Shown here piece by piece: positions 10,801-22,800 of a stretch of DNA of 64,000 nucleotides (position 1 is its first letter; each line of letters opens with the position of its first letter). The notes under the pieces were generated by a model that did not search any database, had not been told where the DNA came from, and worked only from the letters and a program-made list of their open reading frames with translations. The DNA is from Hsuehochloa calcarea. Taxonomy: Eukaryota > Streptophyta > Magnoliopsida > Poales > Poaceae. The stretch covers positions 3,658,001 through 3,722,000 of the forward strand of contig CM070596.1 in the NCBI GenBank assembly GCA_036346395.1, given 5' to 3'. A program made the position numbers and the translations under genes.

Positions 10801-13800
10801 CTGCATGTTCCAAGAAAGTTAATTTAGGTGCGAACCAGTATGTTCAATCCTGTGAAAAAATCTATTTTTGTACAACTTTAAATCAACTGATGATTCCATT
10901 TCTGTCACTAATGTTGGGAAGGAACCAGGTACACCGAACCATAGCGATGCGGGAATTTCCAACCCACGTTCTGATGGACTTGGTTTCACAATAAAGGTTG
11001 TGGTATAAACTTCTTTGTCTTTGTCCCATTGTTAGGATTTCGTCATGATTAAGAAGTAGTGGCAATAGTTCAGTGGAATGTGAACTTGTACTGCTATACA
11101 TAACCTGAACCTCCTAAATCACCGGGATTAGGATGTATTTGTTCACTCATTTAAATTTTGGTCAATATCCCCTATCGCCGGTGCCCTATTTCTTCCGTTC
11201 TCTGGTTTGCTCATATTTATTATGCTCTGCAGATTAATTTGATGGGTCAGCTTCATCTTTTGTCCTCTACTGTGACTACGCTAGCTGTGCCATCCCCTTC
11301 TTTACTTGCCACAGTAGCTCGTATGTCCTTCATGGCCATAATATAGCATGCTGATTTTCTGAAATTATCTGTCGGCTCTAAAGTTTTTCCGTGCTTCCAT
11401 GACATCAAACAATATTTTCTATCTGAAGGTGGTGGAAACAATCCTGCTCCAGCAGTACCACTTGTTGCTCTAGGAACCCAGAATGGGACTATTGAGGTCG
11501 TTGATGTTTTCGCAAATGCAGTTTCTGTCAGCTTTGCTGTCCATAGCAGCACCATCAGAGGATTAAGATGGCTTGGAAACTCACGTCTTGTTTCATTCTC
11601 ATATAATCAGGTGCTTCCATGTTCTGATGATCTATAGCTCTTGCATATTGTGAATCGTTATTGGAAATCAAGTGTTTATCAATTCACTCATGGCAATCAA
11701 AGTTAATAATTGTAATGCAATGCTCTTCTTGTGACTAGATGATTAGTTTTCAATGGTGCCTCCATGTTAATTTTCTCATTGGTTTGACTAATGCAGGTTA
11801 ATGATAAGAGTGGAGGATACGTTAATAAGCTTGTTATCACATGCCTTAGAAGTGGGCTAAATCGCTCATTCCGTGTACTCCAAAAGCCTGAACGCGCACC
11901 GATAAGAGCATTGAGGGCTTCTTCATCTGGAAGGTTGGTTTTGTGTTTTTTTACCTATGACAATCTCTTTTATGTGTCCATAACTGTTTTTTTTATCTTT
12001 TACAATTCAGTACACATGATTCTTGGTGCATTTATTGCCTCTATATTTGCCATGATTTCTTAAGCGTAATATTCTTTTCCAGGTACCTTCTGATCCTGTT
12101 TCGTGATGCTCCTGTTGAAGTGTGGGCTATGACAAAGAACCCCATGATGGTACTCTTTACTCTGCCTATATTTATGCAAACTGAAAAACAATTATTTGTT
12201 CTTTTGGGTACTTAGGCCAGCTTAGCACTGTTAAGGGTAATAGTGTAATAATCATGTTAGTGTATTAGTCATGTAGGGGTAGTAATGTAATTATAGTCTA
12301 GCTAGGGTTTCTAGTTTAGGGTTTCACTTGTACACTATATATAGCTCCTTGGGCTCTTGCAATACTACAATCAAGAATTCAGCCCTCATTTCTTCTCTTC
12401 TCTCCCAAAATTTAACATGGTATCAGAGCTTAGATCTATAACCTAGCTTCCATCCTCTTCCACCGCTGCAGCCCCCGGGGGAGAAATCTCTGCTCCGGGG
12501 GTAGCATCAATCTCGTTTTTATCGTTAGTCAGTTTCTTAGTGCCAATAGTACCAGCAGCTAGCAGTATCTTTCTTCGAGCTGCAGTAGCCGAATTCGGGA
12601 TCAGCCTCGCCTCCACTTCACCAGATCCGGCGGGATCTGGAGCTCCTCTGTCGTCTTCCACCGCCTCATCTTCACCGCCCGTCGCCGCCTCATCCGGAAT
12701 CGCGAGTGCGGGATCGTCCTCTCCGTCGTCGCCTCATTCGGGATCCACAAGCGCGAGCGCGAGATCCGGCGTCGCTCCTCCGCCGCTTCGTCTTCATCGA
12801 CTCCTCTGCTTCGCTAGATCTGGGTGGGATCGGGCCATCCTCGTCGCCGCCATCCATGCCCTCTGCTCCAGCGACTGGGGCTGCTAATCCAGCGACTGGG
12901 GTGGGATGGATTCGGCGAAGACTTCGTCGCCTGCACTGAGCGACGCCTTTGTCGCTCCTTCCCCATCTGGATTCGGTGTGGACTACGTCGACGAGAGCGA
13001 GGTCCTCACCCTCACCGACGACGCCCACCACATTCGTGCGTGGCTGCCGTGACCCCGGGCTCTCACTTAGCTCCGCCTTTGCTCTGCAATGGACGCCGCC
13101 CCTGCCGCCATCGTCGAACTCCCACCAGCGTCACCGAGCTCCGCCTTCGCTGCCAGCCGCTTCTGCGGTGCTCTGCTTTCGCTCCTGGTCACTGTCATCA
13201 TCCAGCTCTCTCTACTACCGGCTTTGCTCTTGCTCCCAAGCCGTCATCTTCTTCATTGAGCTGTTGTGCTCGGTTATCCCTCCACCACCAATCGAGGTCG
13301 CTGGCCCTCAATTCCTCGTCGCTGAGGCCAGATCCGAGCTCGGTTCATTGTGCGTCGGAGAAGGGGGGAGTTATCGGCTTGCACCTCCTTTTCGACTTCT
13401 TCCTCTGGCAGCCACCACTGTTGCTTGATCACCGCCGCAACTTCTCCTGTGCATGAGCTACTGCTGCTGTGCTGCTTCTAATGCTAGTATCCGCTGCTAG
13501 TATCCTAAGTCTATTTTGCTTTGATTTCCATCGAGTCCATCCAAGTCCGCTGCATCACTCTTTGAGTTCGTCGAAGTCGTGCCAGTTCATCATATCCTTT
13601 GTCGATCAGTTGATTGCTTTTTCCTTTTTCAGGTTGCCGCGGTCCGTCCATTGGATCGAGTGTGGTCACCCCATCATCGTTGTTGATACGACTTTGCCCT
13701 CTTGGTCTTCTCTTGTAGCCATCTTGTTACACATTTTCGCATCATTGTGACTCTTGACCAATGACTTTCTTTGTCGTTATCATCAACTATCTCTTCGTCT

Positions 13801-16800
13801 TTGCCTTCGTCAAGCGCCAGATTTGACACCGTCACCTCACTTCTTGAGTGGGCGGATCTGGTTCGCGTCTTCATCTCCATCTCTTTTTTCATGGGCTTGA
13901 TTTGACATATCTCTCTATTTCTATTGGTTTCACGTCTCCAAATCAAGACATTTTTGTTCAAGAGTTGCATGCTTCGACGACATCTTCAAGCCCGGACTTC
14001 GGATTTATCTTTTATTTTAGTGTTGTCCTCTTCAAACTTAATGCTATTGCGTACGCATTGAGTTTGAGTGAGAGTGTTAAGGGTAGTAGTGTAATAGTCA
14101 TGTAGGGGTAGTATTGTAATTGTAGTATAGCTAGGGTTTCACTTGTACACTATATATAGCCCCTTGGGCTCTTGCAATACAATCAAGAATTTAGTTCTCA
14201 TTTCCTCTCCTCTCCCAAAATCTAACAAGCATCACCATGAATCCTAGCATAAGCCTTTATCATATTGACTTCCATATTTCCAAATATTATACAAATGAAT
14301 TTAGACGCATCTTTTTAAGTAGCTCAGCTTTGCACTGTGCATGGAAAGTCACCGATTTACATTTGCACACAAACTATGCTAGACTGGATTGTGTTTATCA
14401 GAGTGGAATAGCATTCATGAAATGCTGTCATATAGCTGAGCTATTATGCCTCATGAGAGGTACATTTACTATTGTTTTTCTTAATCTTGGTTGAATTGTT
14501 GTTTGCTTTGCATAGTCATTTGGATAAAGATCAAAATATCAAAGCAATTATTTTGACAAAATTGTGGGAGAACTATTGTAAAATTATTTTGTAAGAAGGT
14601 ACTAGGAAAATTATCTTGAAAATGTTAGCTATAAATGCCAAAAAAACAATTATCTTCTAAATGCTAAGGAAATTACTAATTGACATAACTCATGCTAAAA
14701 CCAAGCATTGGATTGCCACATTGAATCTTGCAAGCAGCAATTTGAATGTGCTAAAATTGCACTTCGAGATCATAATGGGGATCCAGAGGTTTTGTTGGCA
14801 TAAAACTTACATTCAATTACAGTAATAGTTACTCTTCTTAAAGTGACCTTTCACTGCATTAGTGTGAATCAGTTCTTTCATGCGATAGAAGTTCCGGAAG
14901 CATGATATTTGTGATTTTTCTGAACTGTTTGTAGCTTAGGTCCTTGGCTCTTCCTTTTACGGTGTTAGAATGGACACTGCCAGCTGCACCCCGACCGGAT
15001 AAAAATGCACCATCTAAGCAATCGTCAACCTCCAAGGAGCGATCAGCAGGTTCAATTTTCACTTACTAGCAAAATCATATTCTACGAAATCTCATAGGTT
15101 GCTCACTTAATTCACTTAGTAGCAAAATCATATTCTACGAAACCTCATAGGTTGCGTACTTAATTTGTTTGGTATCTATTTAAGTTTTCCACTCTTCTTT
15201 GTTTACAATTTTGCCAAATTTATTGTGAGATGATAGGATCTATTCTTGCTTGCAGAGGTTACTGGTGCAGAAAGTTCTGATGAAACATCTGAAAGTTTTG
15301 CTTTTGCATTAGTCAATGGTGCTCTTGGTGTGTTTGAAGTGCATGGACGGCGAATACGAGATTTTAGGTACTCAAACTGCTGACCTTATAGCTTCTAGCA
15401 ATGAAAAGAGCCTTGTATGCAGCTTTGATCAGATGCTATACAAAAACTATATCCCATATCCATTTTGCTTTAGTGTGTATAATTAGATATTTAGACAAGC
15501 ATCATCTGTTGCAGTCCTCTACTCAGTTCCGCTAGAGCATCATGACATTTGATAGATTAGTAAATCTGTAAACGCAATGTGTTGTCAGGCTCAGATCAGT
15601 AAATGCAATATGTTATCCCTGAATTATACGCTTTCTGCGACCTCTACTATTCGAATTAGCAAGTAGCAATTGTCTGATCTATCGAGCTTTCCACTTTTTG
15701 TATCGGGAGCAGAACAAAAAAAAACACGGGTTTTTGCTTTGCCCTTAGCTATGTCGAATCAGGTTGGAGATGCTTTGTGCTTTTAGAATTAAGACATATA
15801 GTAGAAAGCATGATTTGCCTTGATATTCGAAGGATGTGATACTAAATCAAAGATAATGATTATTGTATTAATTTGATTATCAGGTTTGGGACTCACTTTT
15901 TTCCAATTGCTGGCCCTTATATTTGTTGACGTAGTTTCTGCTTATATGCATGCTGCAGTTTATTTATGTTTAACCATTCTATCAACATTTTGCATGGCCA
16001 TCATATGTGTGATCCATATTAATTATGCTATTTTATTTCTTTTTTTTTCAGGCCAAAGTGGCCCTCATCATCATTTGCATCTTCAGATGGCCTGGTTACT
16101 GCTATGGCTTATCGCCTTCCCCATGTTGTACGCACATTGTGGCACAATATTTATTTTATAAGTTCCATTTTCTAGTTATCAGTGATGCAGATTATCCTGG
16201 GACATTATGACCTCAAATTACTATTTATAACAATTACTGTTAGGTGATGGGGGATAGATCAGGCAACATTCGATGGTGGGATGTGACAACAGGCCTTTCT
16301 TCTTCTTTTAGCACTCACAGGGAAGGTATTAGGAGGATAAAGTTTTCTCCCGTTGTTTATGGCGATCGAAGTAGAGGACGCATTGCTGTGCTTTTCTACG
16401 ATAATACATTCTCTATATTTGACCTGGTAAGTACAAACAAGCATTGTTGCCCTGTTATTTTCTATCTCAGACTCATTACCTGCGGCATATGATACTTGTC
16501 ACTGGAGTGCAATGTGTTATTTTTAAAATAATGTTTTATCAAAAATCTTTTTTGTTTTGTTCAAAGTTCTGATGTTAAGAATATCTATAACAAGCTCTTA
16601 TTTTCATTGGAGTAGAGATAAATTTATTTTATTGTGTAGACTTTCCTGGTGTACTTTAATAAGTTGATGGATAATGAATTGCCTGCACTCCTCTTTCATC
16701 CTCAATATAGTTCATACATGTTTTATTGTTCATTTCCAATATACATCTGATCCTTTTGTTTCTCAGCATGTCTGTACAACTGTCCCGTACTGTGTCATAA

Positions 16801-19800
16801 TGGAACAAGTTCAAATAGTACTGAGTTCATGAACTATGTTTTAGGATAGTGCAGATCCCTTGGCAAATGCCCTTCTTCAGCCACAATCTCCTGGGACCCT
16901 CGTCTTGGAGCTTGATTGGTTATCAACCCGAACAAAGAGGGATGAACCACTTGTATTATGCATTGCTGGAGCTGATAGTAGCTTCCGACTGATTGAGGTT
17001 AACATGTATGTCATTTTAATTACGAATACAATTGTTTTATTTCAGTGTGTTGACTTATAATTGGTTATGTTTATTTATGAGGTTTAGATTTGACACTGTA
17101 TTAAAATTCTGTCGATATCTATAAATTAGCCTATTATTAATAGTAAATAGAGTGCAACCAACATAGTACCCATGGGTGGTTTCTAATGATCCCCTTCATG
17201 GGCTGTCAAGATACCTTGTTAATTTATCTAACACTTTTTGTAGCATGTTTATGAGTTCGGAAGGAGCTTATGAACATGTAATTCCTTTCTATTGTAATTT
17301 GCTATTGTATAATATTTTATAATTCTGTCAGTTGGCACATAGCAGTTAAACACTAAGTTAGTTAAACCTCATGCTGAAAATAGTCCGCTCCATTTTGTTA
17401 GCGTACTAAAGAGATTGCCAACATAAAGGTTGATTAAAATAAGAATGTCTTAAGCAAATCTAAGAACAAGACATTACGCAGTAGACTCAACCGAACTAAA
17501 TAAAATAAATTTGATACCAGCCATTGAATAAGAAAAGGCAAGAACAATAGCTAAATTGCAGTTTGTTCACAATGTCATTTGAATTTGGACTTGCCCTTAT
17601 GCACTACTTAAGTGCACCCACATTGTTTTTTTATTTCAGAGTAGCCTCCTAGTCATCCTGTCTCCCCATTATTCAAGAAACCATCAAATGGCATGGTAGT
17701 AAATTTATTTTTCTTCCATGTAATATTTTTTTCCACTGGTCAATCACTCAATCCTCGTCCTTTGCTATATTTTTTAATCAATATGTTGACGAACAGAAAT
17801 AAATAGCTGGGTATGGCAATGTTTGTTCTTTAAGACTGAATTTTAGTTTTCTGTAACTTGAAAATATTGTCTAACTCCCTTCAATGATTATTTAGACCTT
17901 ATTTAGTTTGGCATGATGCTTGTTTTATGCGATTGATGACCTGATGTCTTATGCTCTATTTTCCTTTTAGAAATCATACATATCAATTGTTCTGTAATTA
18001 TGTTCTTCTATCTACCAGTGATGCCAAGGTCAGTTCTGGTTCTAAGCCACTGACTACAAAAGAGAGGTTTAGGCCAATGCCATTATGTCTGCCAATACTA
18101 TTCCCAACAGCACATGCTTTGGTAAGGTTCATGTAATATTTGAAGAGTCATCATTTGATATTATCATGTATGAACTTTACTTTTACTATGTAATTCTGAT
18201 AAGTTCGATTTCTACATTACTTCACATTTTCCTTCCTGTGCTTAAAATGCTGCTTGCATATTTGTTTATATTCTTTGAGAAGGAACCAAGCCCTTAGTAA
18301 TTATATTTAATGCCTATCGCTGTTTTAAATCAGCAACCATAGGCTTAAGTGATTATGATCAATTCCTTGAATGACCTGTTTTTGTTTGTGCATGGCATTT
18401 TCCACCTTCTGAAAATTTGAATTGTGATGCACTACAACCACTTACACTTTTGTGTCTTAGGCTTTGCGTATGATTCTGCAACTTGGTGTGAAGCCTTCGT
18501 GGTTTGAATGCATCAATAGTGAAAAATTAGCTAGTAACAGCTTTAAGGCAGCACCAGCAACTTTTGGAGATCTTCGTAGTTACATGATTGAGACAACACT
18601 TCCTCCTATTGGTGATTCCGTAGTGGCTGAATTACTGCTTAAAGTGTTGGAACCATACAGAAAGGAGGGTATGTCAGCAACATCTTGTTTTTTAGCAGAT
18701 GATTTGGCATAAATGACGGAGATATTTGCTTTTCCTTTTCTTGAGAAGGTTGCATTCTTGATGACGGAAGAGCCAGATTATATTCAGCTACAGTGAATAA
18801 GGGAACTTATGCAAGGTTTGCATTTGCTGCTGCGATATTCGGTGATTTCCAAGAAGCACTTTTCTGGTTACAGTTGCCTCAAGCTCTTCGCCATTTCCTG
18901 GATAAATCAACAAGTAGATTAAGTGAGAAGGGATCAGAATCAAGTGTGCATCCTGATTCTGAACAAGCCTCCACATTGAATAGGATAGCTTCAAGAGAGA
19001 GATCTGCAGTCGAAAACATGGCAAAAGATCCTGCGGTAATATTTGAATCTGACGTGCTGTAATTTTCAGCCTCCATAGATATGCCTACTTTTGAATTTAG
19101 TGGTTTATCCATTGTGCAGAATTATGGGCAATTAAGTTCAATGGCATTTAAGCAAGAGCAACTGTGGTTCAATGCGAATGTAAGGATACCTTGGCATGAC
19201 AAGCTTGATGGTGAAGATGCTTTGCAAAAGCGTGTTCATGAGTAAGAACCAAATATGTCAACTTGTATTTATGAAACTAAACACATATTTGGCTCACTGG
19301 CTAATTGTTTGTGCCATGTGTTTTGCACAATCTGTCAATTCAGGCTTGTCTCTCTTGGAAACTTGGAAGCTGCGGTGTCCTTGTTACTCTCAACGCCTCC
19401 TGAAGGATCAAACTTTTATCCAAATGCATTGAGGGCAGTTGTACTATCATCTGCAGTGTCACGATCCTTACATGAACTTGCAGTCAAGGTGAACAACAAT
19501 AGGATAACAAAATTATTTTCTTTACTATGGAACACAGCTTGTTTAGGAGATGAGACAGAATGCAATAGCATACTAACACTTGTCAATTATAGAGCGAGAA
19601 CACATGAAAGGTCGATGACAAAACAACATTTTGTGTGTTATTTAATTTTGACCAAAAAGAATGTTGCTTTTGTATGCATGGCGACCAAACCTTCCAATTT
19701 TTTAGCATCAACGTATTTTGAATGATCTGTGTTGACTGTTGACCATGACCATGAGAAAATATCATGAAATTTTATTATCAAATTTACTTTTGTAGTGTTA

Positions 19801-22800
19801 CAATGTTACAAACTTTTAATAAAATATAACAGTAGAAATAAACAGTCAAAGTTTATTGAAGATCATGTCAAGCCAAAAAGCGACATTCTTTTTGGACCGG
19901 AGGTAGTAGACTATACTTGCAACAAGGACATCAATTTAAATTAAATTTATTTTTCAACACAGAAAGTTATAAAATGGAAAAGGGTTAAAACTCAAATTAA
20001 ATAGTAGAATACATACTTTGTTTCTCAATCACAGAATGCAAACATTGCAGTGTTCTATAGCATTTTGTACAACATAAAGTGAAGTTAACTACTAATCTTT
20101 GATCATCTATGTGCCTCAATGTGCCTAGTGTGCTTTTCTTCTTGATCTTTGCTCATATTGTAGAAACCTAGTAGTGTCCATGGATCCATCTTAGTTTCTA
20201 GTCCCTGATAATCGTCGCAATGTTATGTCCGGTTAGGATTTCTTTGTACTCAAAGTAAGCTAGAAGACATGAGCTTTCATATTTAGTTCAACCTTTCTCC
20301 TCAATTTTACGCTAAATTTTTTTCTCGGTAAAAACCGTATGGGCTATGGTCGTTTGTTCACGGAGGGAAGTCTTAATCAAGTTATGATCTTTTGTAGGTT
20401 GTTGCAGCCAATATGGTTAGAACAGACAAATCACTATCTGGCACTCATCTTCTCTGTGCTGTGGGAAGATACCAGGAAGCATGTTCGCAGGTTACTGTTA
20501 CATCTCATTTGTTACTGTATTTCTTTTATTTTTTATTTTGGGCTTAGTTTTACAGAGGTGTGTCTTGTCATGTTGTTTTCTCTGTCATATATTTTATATA
20601 CTAGTTCAATGCCCGTGCTTTGCTACATACAAATAAAAAATCATATTTAACTCAACACGTCAAGTGTCATTGTACTTTGTGTAAGCTCTCAGTTCTGCCA
20701 TAACTCGTGGTGGAGCTCCGCCTGACACATGCTCACTCCTTCGCTGCCATATTTGACACCCTCGGCTCTGCCGCTGCGGCACCCCACATTCCGCCTCTGC
20801 CCCATGCCCGATCTTCTTGGACACTCGTCTCCGCCGTTGCGGCACCACACGTCCTGCCTCCGCCCCTTGCTTGATCTTCTCGCACCATGGGCTGCGCCGC
20901 TACGCCTGTCCTGCAACGTTGTCATCGCGTCAGCTCTGTAGAATCTAGAAGACATAACTTCGCTCAACGAATTTAAATCGTAATTTGTTGCGGAATTGTT
21001 AGGAGAGCTTATAAAGAGAAGAAAATTGTTGGGATAAGATTGTAGTTGGATAAGATCGTAGTTTGTTACAAGTTTGTTAGGGAAGCTAATAAATAGAAGA
21101 TAAAATTGTGGGAGAGGTTATTGTCACGGCCCAGTCAGTCTTGACCGAAAGTTGTAGTCGTCTTGAGTCTAGTACATGTAATAGGGATAAACGACGGAGG
21201 CGGTTAGAGGTCTTGCGCCTTTGGGGTGGAAAGGATCTAGATTAGGGAGAGGGACTTGCGAGCATTGAGACTAATTCATATTATTGCTTATCTCAATGAT
21301 TATAATAGACCTCCTTATATAGAGGGCTCTTCTAACAATTATAGATAAAATCAATCTAAATGATAACCTTCCTAAGTAATAGATGACATTCCTAACTACT
21401 AGATAATTTTTCTAACTAATAGATAACATTTTAATTAACTAATCCATATATAAGGAAGCTAATCAACTATTTACGGAAATATATCTTCTTAATTAACTAA
21501 TAGATAATCTTCCTAACTAATATAAAACTTTCTTAATTAACTAATCCTGATGCTACAGTACCGAGTATTGTTCACGTATGTGAATAATAATTTCAGCACA
21601 TAACAACTTCTCCGCTCCTTGACAAGCAGCTCGTCCTCGAGCTATGGCGGCGGCCATGGTTGCAACCCTTGGAAGCCCCACGTCAACGAAGTATAGCGCT
21701 TTTGGCTCCCTGTCATGCTAGAGTATGTCAACGCCTCAAAGATTGCCGTCTCCACACGTTTGAAGTGGAAGCTCGACTGTTGATGCGGCCCATCATACAG
21801 GCACAAGTGCTAACCTACCCTTTGATAGGGTTTCACCATGGGAACCTCAGTTCCTTGGATGGTTCCATGATTGCTAGAGCTCTAGGTCGCAATCTGCATT
21901 GTCGCGCCTTGGTGCTCCGCCGCCTTAGCCTGTTGAGTCGTTGCCTCGCCTTGGAGCTCCCCTGCCGCTGCTGTTGGGTGCAGCGTCGCCGTTGGCGGGG
22001 AAAACTCTGCCGTAGGGCCTGCGCCAAGCAAGTAATCTCCTAGTATGGCGGCGACTGTCGCGGGGGCTGCGCCAAGCAAGCTATCGCCCGGTGCGGCAAT
22101 GATCGCTGTGGGGGCTACGCTGAGCAAGCTGTAGCTTGGTGTGACGGTCCTTGGTTTGCCCACCTTGATCATCTCCACGTGTGCCAATCGCGCGTTATGG
22201 TCTTCCAATCGGTTGTTGATGGCGACGAGCTGAGTGCTGTGGTTGTCTATCGTCAGGAGCATGGCGTCGAACCGAGTGATGAGCTGAGCGAACACCGCGG
22301 TCGTGTCCAGAGGGTCGGAACCGCCGTTGCTTGACATGGTCGATGCAACGGTAGGCTCTGATACCAAGTTGCCACGACCAGGTCCACAACCAGGTCCACG
22401 ACCAGGTCTTGGCCGAAGGTTGTAGTCATGTAGGGCAGCTTGGCTAGTACATGTACTAGGGATAAACACCGTGGAAAGGAGATCGACAACGACGGTTAGA
22501 GGTAGAACGACGCTTAATGGAGAGGGCGCCTTACTGGGGTAGAAAGGATCTAGATTAGGGAGAGAGATTTGAGAGCATTGAGACTAATTCATATTATTGC
22601 TTACCGCAATGATTACAATAGGCCTCCTTATATAAAGGGTTCTTCTAACAATTATGGATAAAATCAATCTAAATGATAACCTTCCTAAGTAATAGATGAC
22701 ATTCCTAACTACTAGATAACCTTTCTAACTAATATATAACATTTTTAATTAACTAATCCATATATAAGGAAACTAATCAACTATTTAGGGAAATAGATCT

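Larger units (their letters stand above)
12229..14227 (+). mobile_element. Short non-autonomous LTR retrotransposon (pol-less) in WDR11 intron 6
   Basis: The 5' LTR is 12229-12417 and the 3' LTR 14075-14227; both start TGTTAAGGGTA, contain ACACTATATATAGC, and end TCTAACA or TTTAACA. A perfect primer binding site TGGTATCAGAGCTT follows the 5' LTR at 12418. Flanks AGCAC (12224-12228) and AGCAT (14228-14232) fit a 5-bp target-site duplication with one change. The internal 1.66 kb has a GC-rich stretch (12460-13450) with ORFs lacking gag or pol motifs. The 5' LTR has about 36 bp more than the 3' LTR. Element size and lack of pol fit a TRIM- or LARD-like parasite of a copia family. Confidence 0.85.

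Noticed and set aside
12460..13450. GC-rich ORFs within the intron-6 LTR element as host exons of WDR11
   Set aside because: Exon 6 joins exon 7 in phase without them, and they lie between the two LTRs.
20600..20630. ACTAGTTCAATGCCCGTGC, which in reverse looks like a Helitron 3' end (CTAGT after a GCACGGGC arm)
   Set aside because: No good hairpin before the CTAG and no matching 5' TC end was found; kept only as a weak hint.
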